64,000 nucleotides of DNA from Robiginitomaculum sp. (lineage in GTDB: Bacteria; Pseudomonadota; Alphaproteobacteria; Caulobacterales; Maricaulaceae), in assembly GCA_021776515.1 (NCBI GenBank), contig JAJFFS010000007.1, forward strand, positions 1 to 64,000. The letters are read 5' to 3'. This document shows positions 25,712-34,816 of this stretch, one piece after another (within the stretch, counting starts at the first letter, position 1; every line of letters starts with the position of its first letter). A model generated the notes under the pieces. That model did not search any database. It was not told the DNA's origin and saw only the letters and a program-made list of their open reading frames with translations. Position numbers and translations under genes: made by a program.

Positions 25712-27388
25712 ATGATGCGACCAAAGATGAATTTGGACCCAATAGATTCGATGACGCAGTACGCCACATCAACACCTGATAACAGACCCGCAGCAGCAGT
25801 GCCAGCGGGTTGGGCGCGTCTCTCAGGTGTTTCCTTTGTTGAGCTTTTGGCATTTTTGTGGGCACGTAAGTTTTTGATGTTCATGGTGTTTGTGCTCTTG
25901 TTCGGGGCAGCCATGGCAGGCGTTCTCACACTACAAAAAAGCTACACCGCAAGAGGCAGGGTGCTGGTACAGTTTGGCGAGGAATACATTTACAAGCCAA
26001 TTATTGGCACGGCCGGGCAGGGGACGGCCTATTCTGCAGAGCAAATGATTCAGGCCGAAGTTGGGTTTTTTTCAGCGGTAGAACTTAAAGAACGCGTTTT
26101 AAACAAGATCGGCCTACGGCGTCTTTATCCAAAACTGGCACTGGAATTAGAGAACGAACCGGGCAGGCGAGACAAGATACGTGGCACTGCACTGAATAAC
26201 ATAAACAAAGGCCTTGGGGCATACACCGCACCGAACCAGCCCATTGTGACAGTGACCTTTCGCCACCCTGATCCACAGACGGCCCGAGATGTTCTGAATG
26301 CCTTTATTGCAGAATACCAAATTTACCGGCGTGAAATTTTACTGGATGATAGTGGCAGTGGATTTGAGGCAGAGCGTAAAAATTCAGAGGAAGCCTTGCG
26401 CAAGGTCAATAAGGGGATGGAGCAATTTCTGGTGCGCAACGGCATTGGGGATTTTGTTGCCGAGCGTGTATCGCTTGGTGCCAGTGTCGCCACCTTGCGT
26501 GAACAGCTATTGGTTGCCGAAGCTCGCCGCCAGGAGATTGAAGGATCGCTGGCGGTTATCAATGTCAAATTTCAGCAAACACCTCAAATAATTGAACAAT
26601 TTACCGATGATGCCAGTTCAGGCCAGTTGGCAGACCTGAAATTGCAGCGCGAACAATTGCTGGCCAAATATAAACCGCAGTCAAGTCCGGTGCAGGAAAT
26701 CAACGCGCGTATTGTCCGTCTGGAAAACTATTTACAAGGTGGCAGCAGCAATAGCACCGGCACGAAACGTACAGGTGTCAATACAGTCTATCAGAGCTTG
26801 CAAACCAACAAGCTGATGCTGGAGGCAGAACAGCAATCCAATGCTGCAAAGATTGTTGTTCTTACATCGCAGATTTCAAAAATAAATACACGTCAACAGC
26901 TCTTTCAGAGGCTGTTTCCTGAGTACCAACGCCTCTCCAGTCAGGCCCGTATTATGGAAACAAACTATGTCCAGTTTGCCTCTCGTGAGCAGGAAATTAA
27001 AACCCTGCGTAATCTGGCGGCTTTGCAGTCAGACAATATCCGTATTATCGAGCATCCGGTTGTGCCGGTTCAAGGTAAATCCATGAAAAAGCCAGCCGCG
27101 ATTCTGGCATTGCTTTTTGCGCTCTTTACCGCCTTTTGTGTGGGCCTTTATACAACCTTGCTGGCACTTGTTCGGGCACCGGCAAAAACTGTTCCTGTCG
27201 AACCAGCCCCGGTTAGAACCCAAGGGGAAAGGCCAACGGCAACGCAGCCTCCCTCTCATTCTCCAACAGCCCCGCCCGCGCAGCATGTCGCGCCATCCTT
27301 TCCGTATATTCAGACGCTCGAAGCAGGGCCGGTCGGTGCAACGGGGCATGAGTTGCCGGTTTTGGGCACCATTACAAAGCGGACATGA
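25712..27388 (+). CDS. Polysaccharide co-polymerase (Wzz/GumC type) without kinase domain
   Basis: This 558-residue inner-membrane protein has TM1 at about 53-73, a periplasmic Wzz segment with GRVLVQFGEEYIYKP, long coiled-coil helices (about 220-420) and TM2 at about 459-482 (AILALLFALFTAFCVGL). A proline-rich cytoplasmic tail follows, where BY-kinase-type co-polymerases would carry their P-loop domain. The kinase-like protein is encoded separately downstream. Starts at 25727 and 25751 are also possible; no clear ribosome binding site separates them. Role: chain-length control and export of exopolysaccharide together with the OPX protein. Confidence 0.88.
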   Translation: MMRPKMNLDPIDSMTQYATSTPDNRPAAAVPAGWARLSGVSFVELLAFLWARKFLMFMVFVLLFGAAMAGVLTLQKSYTARGRVLVQFGEEYIYKPIIGTAGQGTAYSAEQMIQAEVGFFSAVELKERVLNKIGLRRLYPKLALELENEPGRRDKIRGTALNNINKGLGAYTAPNQPIVTVTFRHPDPQTARDVLNAFIAEYQIYRREILLDDSGSGFEAERKNSEEALRKVNKGMEQFLVRNGIGDFVAERVSLGASVATLREQLLVAEARRQEIEGSLAVINVKFQQTPQIIEQFTDDASSGQLADLKLQREQLLAKYKPQSSPVQEINARIVRLENYLQGGSSNSTGTKRTGVNTVYQSLQTNKLMLEAEQQSNAAKIVVLTSQISKINTRQQLFQRLFPEYQRLSSQARIMETNYVQFASREQEIKTLRNLAALQSDNIRIIEHPVVPVQGKSMKKPAAILALLFALFTAFCVGLYTTLLALVRAPAKTVPVEPAPVRTQGERPTATQPPSHSPTAPPAQHVAPSFPYIQTLEAGPVGATGHELPVLGTITKRT

Positions 27389-27483
27389 CCGGGAATAATA
27401 ATTCTTAACGCCGGGCGCATTTAGTCATATCTCGTTAACCAAGATTACCTTTACTGAGCCCATGGGATTCGGACAAAAATTCT

Positions 27484-28194
27484 ATGATTGATCTGAGTAG
27501 AGAGTTGGCTGGCGTTTGTCAGATTTATGAACAACTGGCCGCACGTCAGAAAGGCGTGGTGCTTCAGTTCATGGGCGTGCGTTCTGGCGCGGGCGTTTCA
27601 ACGTGCGCCCGGGCATTTTCACGCATGATTGCGCCCAGATCGCAGCGCGGTGTCTGGCTGTTTGATCTGGATTTTTACGCTAACACGCAATTTCATGCAC
27701 TCACCAGTGCCAGGGCACAGGCTTTTTATGGCCCTACCGGACCTGCACTTAATGCCGGCATGGCAGACGCTCCGCTTTTTTGGAAAATTCATCCAGAGCT
27801 TATCCGTGAAGACGGTCGCAAGGCTGGGGATCTCTTTTATCTGAAAATGCACCAGATCGGTACTCATAATTTGTATGTCAGTTGTTTCAGAAATGACCTG
27901 TTGCGTGAAAAACAGCATGTCAGTCTCAGATTAGCGGAAAAATACTGGGCGCAGATGCGTGCCAGAACAGATCTGGCCATTATTGATGCACCAGTGCTGA
28001 GCCGGGGGCGCGGCGGATTGGTTACTGCCGTCGATTCTGATGGTGTTGTCATTGTTGCTCACCCGGCAGATGCCGGTGCACCGGTCACTCATTTACGGCA
28101 CCAGATCGAAGGCCGGGGCGGACGATGCCTGGGGGTCATTTACAATGACGCTCCGGGGTACGGAATAGACCCGGCACAGCATGCCGCCCAATAG
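27484..28194 (+). CDS. CpsD/BY-kinase-like P-loop protein lacking the Walker A lysine
   Basis: This 236-residue protein has the arrangement of the cytoplasmic ATPase that pairs with a polysaccharide co-polymerase: GVRSGAGVST (31-40) at the Walker A position, VWLFDLDFY (57-65) as Walker A' and DLAIIDAPVLS as Walker B. The nucleotide-binding lysine of GxGKST is replaced by Val38, and there is no tyrosine-rich C-terminus, so ATP use and autophosphorylation are doubtful. It may act as a structural partner of the upstream co-polymerase. Position and order are those of gum/exo clusters. Confidence 0.75.
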   Translation: MIDLSRELAGVCQIYEQLAARQKGVVLQFMGVRSGAGVSTCARAFSRMIAPRSQRGVWLFDLDFYANTQFHALTSARAQAFYGPTGPALNAGMADAPLFWKIHPELIREDGRKAGDLFYLKMHQIGTHNLYVSCFRNDLLREKQHVSLRLAEKYWAQMRARTDLAIIDAPVLSRGRGGLVTAVDSDGVVIVAHPADAGAPVTHLRHQIEGRGGRCLGVIYNDAPGYGIDPAQHAAQ

Positions 28195-28237
28195 GGCAGG
28201 TCGGGACAGTAACTTTATATATTGAAGCGATTTCAAA

Positions 28238-29290
28238 ATGTCTCAAAAAGGTTTTTATATACAATCGCTTGACGGGTTGAGAGCGATTGCCGTGTTACTG
28301 GTTTTTGTGGGCCATGCCGGTTTTGGCCATATCGTACCTGGCGGGTTGGGGGTGACGGTTTTTTTCTTCCTCAGCGGCTTTTTAATCACCACATTGATGC
28401 GTCAGGAATATGAGAAAAACAGCAGTATAAGTTTTTCCAAATTTTATCTCAGGCGTGTTTACCGTATTTTCCCGCCGTTTTATTTGGTTCTTGGCCTTGT
28501 AATTGTATTGGCTCTGGCGGGCATTATCCCCAGTAATATGAAATGGGAAGCCTTGTTGGCTCAAGCGTTTCAGTTCACCAACTATTATCTCATTTTTGGC
28601 AATCTTGATCACACAGCGCCCGGGTTAACGGTTCTATGGTCGCTATCGGTGGAAGAGCATTTTTATTTACTGTTCCCACTGGCATTCATGATGATGGCAA
28701 AACGCTTTGGCCATAAGGGCATGGCGGGGATCATCGTAGGGTTTTGCTTGCTGGTTTTGCTCTGGCGGGTTTATTTGGTGTTTGGGCAAAATGCCCCGCA
28801 ATTGCGCACCTATTACGCCACCGATACACGCATTGATTCCATCATGTTTGGTTGCCTTATGGCGCTGTGGAACAATCCGGTAATGGACCCGGTCTTTGAC
28901 AAAGGCCGCGCGGCTGTTTTGGCCATACTCGCTGGTGCAGGGGGCATACTTCTTTTTTGCCTGCTGTATCGTGATCCGGCCTTTCGGGAAACGTATCGTT
29001 ATACCTTGCAGGGAATAGCCCTTTTCCCGATTTTCTACTTTGCCATTACCAAAAGTAATTGGCCGCTCTTTGTCTGGTTAAATTGGGGAGTACTGCGTTA
29101 TATAGGTAAAGTTTCCTATACCACATACCTTATCCACCCCACCGCGATTACGCTGACCCATAAATATATGCAATCAACTGGCATTCTGGCCATTATTGTT
29201 GCGTTTGCTTTGACAATTGGGTTTTCGGCACTGATGTATCACCTGGTCGAGAGACACATGTCGGCCTTGCGTTCAAGACTGCATCAATGA
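28238..29290 (+). CDS. Acyltransferase family 3 membrane protein (OafA-like)
   Basis: This 350-residue protein with about ten membrane segments starts with the family signature IQSLDGLRAIAVLLVFVGHAG (motifs LDGLRAIA and the conserved His in VGHAG) and has SVEEHFYLLFP later. Family members O-acetylate or otherwise acylate sugars of exopolysaccharide or LPS on the periplasmic side. Within the polysaccharide locus it probably modifies the repeat unit. Confidence 0.92.
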   Translation: MSQKGFYIQSLDGLRAIAVLLVFVGHAGFGHIVPGGLGVTVFFFLSGFLITTLMRQEYEKNSSISFSKFYLRRVYRIFPPFYLVLGLVIVLALAGIIPSNMKWEALLAQAFQFTNYYLIFGNLDHTAPGLTVLWSLSVEEHFYLLFPLAFMMMAKRFGHKGMAGIIVGFCLLVLLWRVYLVFGQNAPQLRTYYATDTRIDSIMFGCLMALWNNPVMDPVFDKGRAAVLAILAGAGGILLFCLLYRDPAFRETYRYTLQGIALFPIFYFAITKSNWPLFVWLNWGVLRYIGKVSYTTYLIHPTAITLTHKYMQSTGILAIIVAFALTIGFSALMYHLVERHMSALRSRLHQ

Positions 29291-29344
29291 ACGCCATGCT
29301 TATGTCCACGCCATGTTAACCATACCGCCCTTTACTGGCCTCCT

Positions 29345-30628
29345 ATGAGCATGGCTATGGAATATACCCCCCGGACTACCGGGCGTCCCTTCACATTGGG
29401 CCAGGTTGGCGGTGTGCTGGAATGGGCCGTTATCATTGGCTTTTTGCTGGTGTTTTCCGGGATTTTCTTTGGCCCTTTGGTCGAGAGTAAAATCTCTGCC
29501 TCAGATACATCCTGGGCCAAGTTATTATATTACCCGATTTATGCTCTGGTGATTGTGCTGGCTCTTCGGCGCCCTATGGTCACGTCTAAAGCTTTCATCC
29601 GCAGCTTTTTGCTACTTCTACCGGTATTTCTGGCGATTGCCTCTACGCTGTGGTCAATCGATTCTGGCTATACATTTCGCCGCTCAATTGCGCTTTTGAT
29701 GACCACTGCCTTCGCCATTTACCTGGCTTCGCGCTATGACTGGGCCGGGTTGATAGAGGTGCTGGCGGCCACCTATGGTTTGCTGGCGGTGTTCAGCCTG
29801 ATGTTTGTATTGCTGGTGCCGGACAAGGGGATCATGCAGTCAACCCATGTCGGCGCATGGTCGGGTCTGTGGTGGGAAAAGAATGATCTGGGCATGAACA
29901 TGGCCAAAGCTGCGCACCTTTGTTTGTGCGCCTGGATTTTCAGACCACAACGCAAGTGGATATGGGGGGCTTTGTTATTACTATCTGTAGCTCTAGTCCT
30001 GTTATCCACGTCCAAAACGTCATTACTGGCCATGATCCTGGCCTTTGGCGGGGTAGGGGCACTTTATATATTCAGGCGTAGTCCGCTTGTTGGTATTCCT
30101 TTGGTGTATTTTGGGGTGATTCTGGGCGTGGCCCTTTTCCTTGGTATCGAATTCGCCCCCAAATTTATGTTTGGCCTGATTGGCAAAGACCCGACATTGA
30201 CGGGCCGTACAGACATTTGGGAAGCGCTTTTTGCGCAAATCAAGGATCACCCCTGGCTGGGCCATGGTTATGCTGTGTTCTGGCTGGACGAGACAGGCCC
30301 GGCCTTCTGGGTGCGCCAGCGTACAGAATGGCTGGTGCCAACGGCGCATAATGGCTGGCTGGAAACCTGGCTGTCGATTGGCCTTATCGGCGTTATTCTT
30401 TTTGCGTTGACATATCTCAGCGCCATTATTGCCGCATTGCGCGGTATATTGCGGGGCAAAACCGCTTATTGGGCGCTTGTCTCAACTCTGGTTTTTTTCC
30501 TGTTTTCACTGTCGGAAAGCAACATTTTGCAACAAAACAATCTGGGCTGGATTGTCTTTGCGGCAACGGCGGCCAAATTGTTTGGTGCTGGCCCTCGCAA
30601 CCCTAATCAAAGGGCAGAGGCACCATAA
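29345..30628 (+). CDS. O-antigen ligase/Wzy-type polymerase
   Basis: This 427-residue protein has about eleven membrane helices and the Wzy_C/O-antigen-ligase region with a large loop: GKDPTLTGRTDIWEALF, HPWLGHGYAVFW and VPTAHNGWLETWLSIGLIG. The GR-W and H-N-x-W features are those of ExoQ/Wzy proteins that polymerise or transfer lipid-linked glycan units in the periplasm. It converges with the glycosyltransferase gene; the two coding regions overlap at their 3' ends (30607-30628). Confidence 0.88.
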   Translation: MSMAMEYTPRTTGRPFTLGQVGGVLEWAVIIGFLLVFSGIFFGPLVESKISASDTSWAKLLYYPIYALVIVLALRRPMVTSKAFIRSFLLLLPVFLAIASTLWSIDSGYTFRRSIALLMTTAFAIYLASRYDWAGLIEVLAATYGLLAVFSLMFVLLVPDKGIMQSTHVGAWSGLWWEKNDLGMNMAKAAHLCLCAWIFRPQRKWIWGALLLLSVALVLLSTSKTSLLAMILAFGGVGALYIFRRSPLVGIPLVYFGVILGVALFLGIEFAPKFMFGLIGKDPTLTGRTDIWEALFAQIKDHPWLGHGYAVFWLDETGPAFWVRQRTEWLVPTAHNGWLETWLSIGLIGVILFALTYLSAIIAALRGILRGKTAYWALVSTLVFFLFSLSESNILQQNNLGWIVFAATAAKLFGAGPRNPNQRAEAP

Positions 30629-31521
30629 AAACGTGGCTCAAGGCCTTTGAACCACAATAGCTTGCCCAAGCCTTGCGCGGCACGGTCCAGTAATTCCGGT
30701 TTTGGTTTTGCCCGCACAACCCACCTGAGCGCGTAAAGTCCACCAAATACACAGAACTGACCCAGACCAACCACCATCCAATAGGCCACGCCAAATATTT
30801 TGCGGTGCTGCCAACAGGTTTGTGTTGGCCCCTGCCCGAAGGCAAAAGCCTTGGTAAGAGAATAAGTGAGCGTGGCGCGTTCAGGCAGTATTTCTTCATA
30901 GACCAGTGCATTAGCGGCCCAGGCCACCTTGGCACCATCAGCCAATGCCTTGGAGAAAAGGGCATCATCCTCGCCGCCAATTTCATTCATGGCCGGATCA
31001 AAGATGGGGGCATTGGAAAAGAATTTCGCCCGTTTGAGCAGTGAGTTTCCACATCCGTAATATGTTTCAATAACACCTGATTGCTCTGGTCCGATGCGGG
31101 TGAAGCGTTCCTCGATATAAGTTTTGTGGGGAACGTCATCTTCAACTCTTCCTTGTACAGGGCCAAACACCAGATCAGCCCCCGTTTGTGCCTGAACATC
31201 CAGTAAAGCTTCAAGCCAGTTATCAGAAGCCGCAGTTTCATCATCGTCCAGAAAAACAATCAGCTTTGAACGTGCCAGTTTTAACGCTGCGTTGCGGGCA
31301 TTGGCGACGCCGGGGCTGGGCTCATGCCCATAAATAATGGGCCAGCGTGTTCCTGCAGCCAGGGAGCGTACCATGTCTCGTGCTGAGGCATCCGGATCAT
31401 TATCCAGAACAATAATTTCGACAAGGGCCTGAACTTTTTGTGCCAGTACGCTATTGAGGGCACGTTTTATCCGGTCAGGACGCCGAAATGTAGGGATGAT
31501 GACGGAAACATCGGGCGTCAT
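30607..31521 (-). CDS. Family 2 glycosyltransferase
   Basis: This 304-residue GT-A enzyme has DVSVIIPTFRRPDRIKRALN at its start, VLDNDPDA, and the metal-binding DXD motif in LIVFLDDDETAASDNW (about 90-105). GGEDDALFSKALADG is the later acidic motif. A C-terminal hydrophobic helix (about 245-262) may anchor it to the membrane. The start overlaps the deacetylase stop by four bases, so this is the last gene of a minus-strand operon (flippase, glycosyltransferase, deacetylase, glycosyltransferase). Confidence 0.9.
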   Translation of the reverse strand: MTPDVSVIIPTFRRPDRIKRALNSVLAQKVQALVEIIVLDNDPDASARDMVRSLAAGTRWPIIYGHEPSPGVANARNAALKLARSKLIVFLDDDETAASDNWLEALLDVQAQTGADLVFGPVQGRVEDDVPHKTYIEERFTRIGPEQSGVIETYYGCGNSLLKRAKFFSNAPIFDPAMNEIGGEDDALFSKALADGAKVAWAANALVYEEILPERATLTYSLTKAFAFGQGPTQTCWQHRKIFGVAYWMVVGLGQFCVFGGLYALRWVVRAKPKPELLDRAAQGLGKLLWFKGLEPRFYGASAL

Positions 31522-32291
31522 GCTGCTTTCTCCACAGGGCGTAGGGTGTCGAAAGCTTCGCCTACCGGCAGCACCTCAAACCCGGCTTCATGTACCGCCG
31601 TGCATACGCTTTTGAATAGCGCCGGTGTGCAGCCCCACGTACTGGGTGTTTCACGCACATCATGGGTATAAAAAATCAACCAGCCCGGAGCTGTGCCTAA
31701 CCCCTTAATATATGAGAAGGGCAGGGAGGTGTCCTCGGCAGTACCCTCTATGGGGACCGCATTGAGCTGGTGGGCATCAGAATGACGTCGGTTGATACCG
31801 GCCTTGACGCCGCGCAATGTCGTAAAGTGACATCCCAGCAATTCTTTTGCTGCCGCTGAAGCCTCACCGTAAGGGTAGGCAAAGGAGCGCGTGGTTGGTG
31901 CCCCAAGCTTGCGTAAGCGTTGTTGATTGCGGCGTACTTCCCGCTCGATAACGACGGGAGAATTAAGTGCGCAATCTATATGATGTTCCGTATGGCAACC
32001 GATTTCATGACCATTTGAAACCAGGGCGCTAATATCCTTGGCATTAAAAAGATCACCTAAATGGTTGGCGGTGTTTTCCAAGGCAGAGCTCGTATAAAAT
32101 GTACCTTTCCAGCCAAACTGTTCCAGTATTTGTGCGCCCGTGCTGGCGGCACTATGGGGGAAGTCATCAAAACTGAAACTGACCAGAAATCGCTCTTGTG
32201 CACAGTCGAATGGTTTGCGGGCCTGTAACCGTGTCAGTTTTCGTTTCAGAACGCCAACCAACCCTTTTGAAGGTGTATAGGGTTCGCTCAT
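31518..32291 (-). CDS. Polysaccharide deacetylase (NodB-homology domain)
   Basis: A 257-residue carbohydrate esterase family 4-like protein. VSFSFDDFPHSA supplies the catalytic and metal aspartates, and GHEIGCHTEHH the metal histidines. RSFAYPYGEA is the third motif. It probably removes N- or O-acetyl groups from the glycan. ATG at 32291 overlaps the upstream stop by four bases, which fixes the start. There is no signal peptide, so it may work on cytoplasmic lipid-linked intermediates, unlike exported relatives. Confidence 0.88.
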   Translation of the reverse strand: MSEPYTPSKGLVGVLKRKLTRLQARKPFDCAQERFLVSFSFDDFPHSAASTGAQILEQFGWKGTFYTSSALENTANHLGDLFNAKDISALVSNGHEIGCHTEHHIDCALNSPVVIEREVRRNQQRLRKLGAPTTRSFAYPYGEASAAAKELLGCHFTTLRGVKAGINRRHSDAHQLNAVPIEGTAEDTSLPFSYIKGLGTAPGWLIFYTHDVRETPSTWGCTPALFKSVCTAVHEAGFEVLPVGEAFDTLRPVEKAA

Positions 32292-33241
32292 GACAAAGCC
32301 TCCGCATACCAGCTTGAACGCCACAATTTTAACGCCAGAACGCGCAAACCAAGTGGTAGAACACCGATTTTGTCGCGTGCTATGGCGGCGAAAACAGGGC
32401 GGAGAAAAGAAAATCCGGGTATTTTACGCACCATGTGCGCGGCTTTCCAGCTGGGTAGTGTTTGCGCCAGGTCAGGGTGACGCTTAACAAACCGGGCATA
32501 GTTCGGTGCTGATTGTCTAAACCGTCGCACCAGCGTGTCAGCGCTTTCAAGGCCCAGGTGACGGGCAGGGTTGTCTATATGGATGACGACATAACTTTTC
32601 GCTGCCCGTGCCGCCCATTCCACATCCTCCCAGCCCCAGCCGGCAAAGTCATTATCGAACGGGCATGCCGCCAGCACGTCGTGACGCACCAGAAGATTGG
32701 ATGTGCAGACATGCTTGGCAGGGTTTTGTGAGCGTACCTTCGCCGGCAGGCAGTCAGAGCTTTGTGAAAATGCCTGATGCAGTGCCAGTGCCGGTTCAAC
32801 ATTATCTATTGCCTCAACACTAAACCCGCCAAATACGATATCCGGGTTTTGCTGCTCTATGCAATTATACCAGTTTTGTAAAAAATCGTCGCCTTCAGGC
32901 ATCATGTCGGCATCAAGAAACAAGACCCATTGCCCACGCGCTGCCGCGATCAGGGCATTGCGGGCAGCGGATCGTCCACGATTTTCGGTCGCTGTAACAA
33001 GCTTGACCGGCAAAGGTGCCTTCGTGACGGATGCCCCCAGGTTTTTACAAGGATGAGAGGCATCACTGCCATCATCATAAAAGATGATTTCGCAATTCCC
33101 GGGCGGGGTTTGTCCAAGCTGATGTAAAAGAGGGTGCGGGTCATCATTATAAAAAGGAATGAGCACACTCAAGGTTACCGGTATAGCCTGTTTCCAGTGT
33201 GCACTGGTAATGATCTCAGGGGTCTGTCTGGGCGCGTTCAT
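32288..33241 (-). CDS. Family 2 glycosyltransferase (chondroitin-synthase-like ED motif)
   Basis: This 317-residue GT-A enzyme has TLSVLIPFYNDDPHPLL, ENRGRSAARNALIAAA, the DXD in WVLFLDADMMPEGDDF and the acceptor-site GWGWEDVEWAARA. The start at ATG 33241 overlaps the flippase stop by four bases, so the genes are coupled. The C-terminal region (about 250-317) is basic and may bind the membrane. The sugar transferred cannot be told. Confidence 0.9.
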   Translation of the reverse strand: MNAPRQTPEIITSAHWKQAIPVTLSVLIPFYNDDPHPLLHQLGQTPPGNCEIIFYDDGSDASHPCKNLGASVTKAPLPVKLVTATENRGRSAARNALIAAARGQWVLFLDADMMPEGDDFLQNWYNCIEQQNPDIVFGGFSVEAIDNVEPALALHQAFSQSSDCLPAKVRSQNPAKHVCTSNLLVRHDVLAACPFDNDFAGWGWEDVEWAARAAKSYVVIHIDNPARHLGLESADTLVRRFRQSAPNYARFVKRHPDLAQTLPSWKAAHMVRKIPGFSFLRPVFAAIARDKIGVLPLGLRVLALKLWRSSWYAEALS

Positions 33242-34707
33242 GAGGTCACCGTAGCGGCGCGTTTGCGCAGTCGCCCTATGAATGTTTTCAGATAACCTCG
33301 GCAATCAGCAAGGTTCAGGATTATGGCGGCGATGCCATACAAAACTCCGCCTAACCCGGCTTGCACGAATAGCAGGACAAAAGCTGTCCAGCTCTGTGGC
33401 CAGGGAATAACAACGATGCCAACTGCCATAAAGGCGCAGGCCAGAAGTGTTTTTGCCGCTGTCAAAAAGGGTAACGGGAGGGGGAAATAGCGCAGGCCGA
33501 TAATGGCACTGGCAAGCATACCAAAAAAATAGGCGATGACTGTGGCAATCACTGCACCCTGCAAGCCAAAACGTGGCAGCAGGATAATGTTGAGCACGAT
33601 GTTTAAAAGAGCCGGAAACGCCATAACAGCGGCCATCACGCCGGTGCGTTTGGCAAGGGTGAATGCCTCATGAAAGTAATAGGTCATGATGCCATTCATC
33701 ACACCGGCCAGTGCAATCCACGGAATAATTTGAGCGGCCTGGTCACGAAAGGCTGGCCCGGTCATTACCGTAGCCAATGGCCCGGAAACCAATGCCAGTC
33801 CCGTTGCCGCAGGGAATGTGGCCAGTGCCATCAGGCCAAATGCCTTGCGAGCCATGGCCCGCGCATCCTCAAACCCATTATGCTCCAGCGCAGCAATGGT
33901 CAGAGGCGCTGCTGCCATGCTGGCCCAGATAAAGATGATGTCCAGCGTTCTGTTCGCCAGATTATAACCGGCAGTGTAAATCCCCACCGAAGCGGTATCC
34001 AGATACCCTGCGATTAAAAACCGGTCTGCTGATGACATTGCCAGTGCCAGTGCCAGAGACATCGAGATGGGGAGGCCATAGGCAGCAAATTTCTTGAAAT
34101 CAGAGACTGAGCCATGCCCCCCTTTGGCGCGTCTTAATAAATGGGGCAAGTCAAACAAAAGCGCTATGCCCGCGGCAACGGCCATGCCTGCGAACGGGCC
34201 TGCGGCGCGAAGGTCTGTGGCGATAACCAGCAACATGCCAAGGCTAAAACCGATCATGATATGAAAAAACTCAATCAGGCTATAGCGCTGGACTTCACGG
34301 GCTGCGCGGCGCGCCTCCAGTGTCAGTTTCAGGGCGGCGCGCAGGATGGCAGCACCGAGTGCAAAGCCAAGAATGGATTTAAAATCGTTGGGAAGTGGAA
34401 AAAATGTTATGATCAGCCCGCTCAGGGCACCACCAGCCAGCACCAAAACGGCCAGCGTATTATAAGCGCTGGTCAAATGACTCTGAAGTGTATTTTTTGC
34501 TTCGGCGCGGGCATAAAAACGCGCCATAGCCCCCTCCAGCCAGGTGAACAGCAGAGAGTGAAAAAGAGTCATTACAGCAAAAGCCAGGCTATAAAGGCCA
34601 TAATCTGCGGGCGTTAGCAGACGTGTCAGCAAATAAATGCTGCCAAAACCGGCCAATGCCTGGGCAATATTAACTGGTAAATATCCAAGTAAATGGCGCC
34701 AGAGCAT
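33238..34707 (-). CDS. Wzx-type lipid-linked oligosaccharide flippase (MATE/MOP superfamily)
   Basis: This 489-residue protein has about fourteen membrane helices. Its N-terminus (FGSIYLLTRLLTPADYGLYS) is the standard start of polysaccharide biosynthesis flippases, followed by helices such as MSLALALAMSSADRFLIAG. It would move the undecaprenyl-linked repeat unit across the inner membrane for the polymerase encoded at 29345. First gene of the minus-strand operon. Confidence 0.9.
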   Translation of the reverse strand: MLWRHLLGYLPVNIAQALAGFGSIYLLTRLLTPADYGLYSLAFAVMTLFHSLLFTWLEGAMARFYARAEAKNTLQSHLTSAYNTLAVLVLAGGALSGLIITFFPLPNDFKSILGFALGAAILRAALKLTLEARRAAREVQRYSLIEFFHIMIGFSLGMLLVIATDLRAAGPFAGMAVAAGIALLFDLPHLLRRAKGGHGSVSDFKKFAAYGLPISMSLALALAMSSADRFLIAGYLDTASVGIYTAGYNLANRTLDIIFIWASMAAAPLTIAALEHNGFEDARAMARKAFGLMALATFPAATGLALVSGPLATVMTGPAFRDQAAQIIPWIALAGVMNGIMTYYFHEAFTLAKRTGVMAAVMAFPALLNIVLNIILLPRFGLQGAVIATVIAYFFGMLASAIIGLRYFPLPLPFLTAAKTLLACAFMAVGIVVIPWPQSWTAFVLLFVQAGLGGVLYGIAAIILNLADCRGYLKTFIGRLRKRAATVTS

Positions 34708-34816
34708 ATTTTTTCCCGTTTTTACACGCGCTAGCGCGTTGTTAGGATTTAGATGTTAAGACAAACGCACTAATTCCTGATGAACAAATCGGATATATTT
34801 GTGAAGGTCACTTATA

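Noticed and set aside
34141-34617. 158-codon plus-strand frame opposite the flippase gene
   Set aside because: Composition is low-complexity and polar (Gln- and Lys-rich), as expected from the complement of hydrophobic codons; a shadow of the membrane protein.
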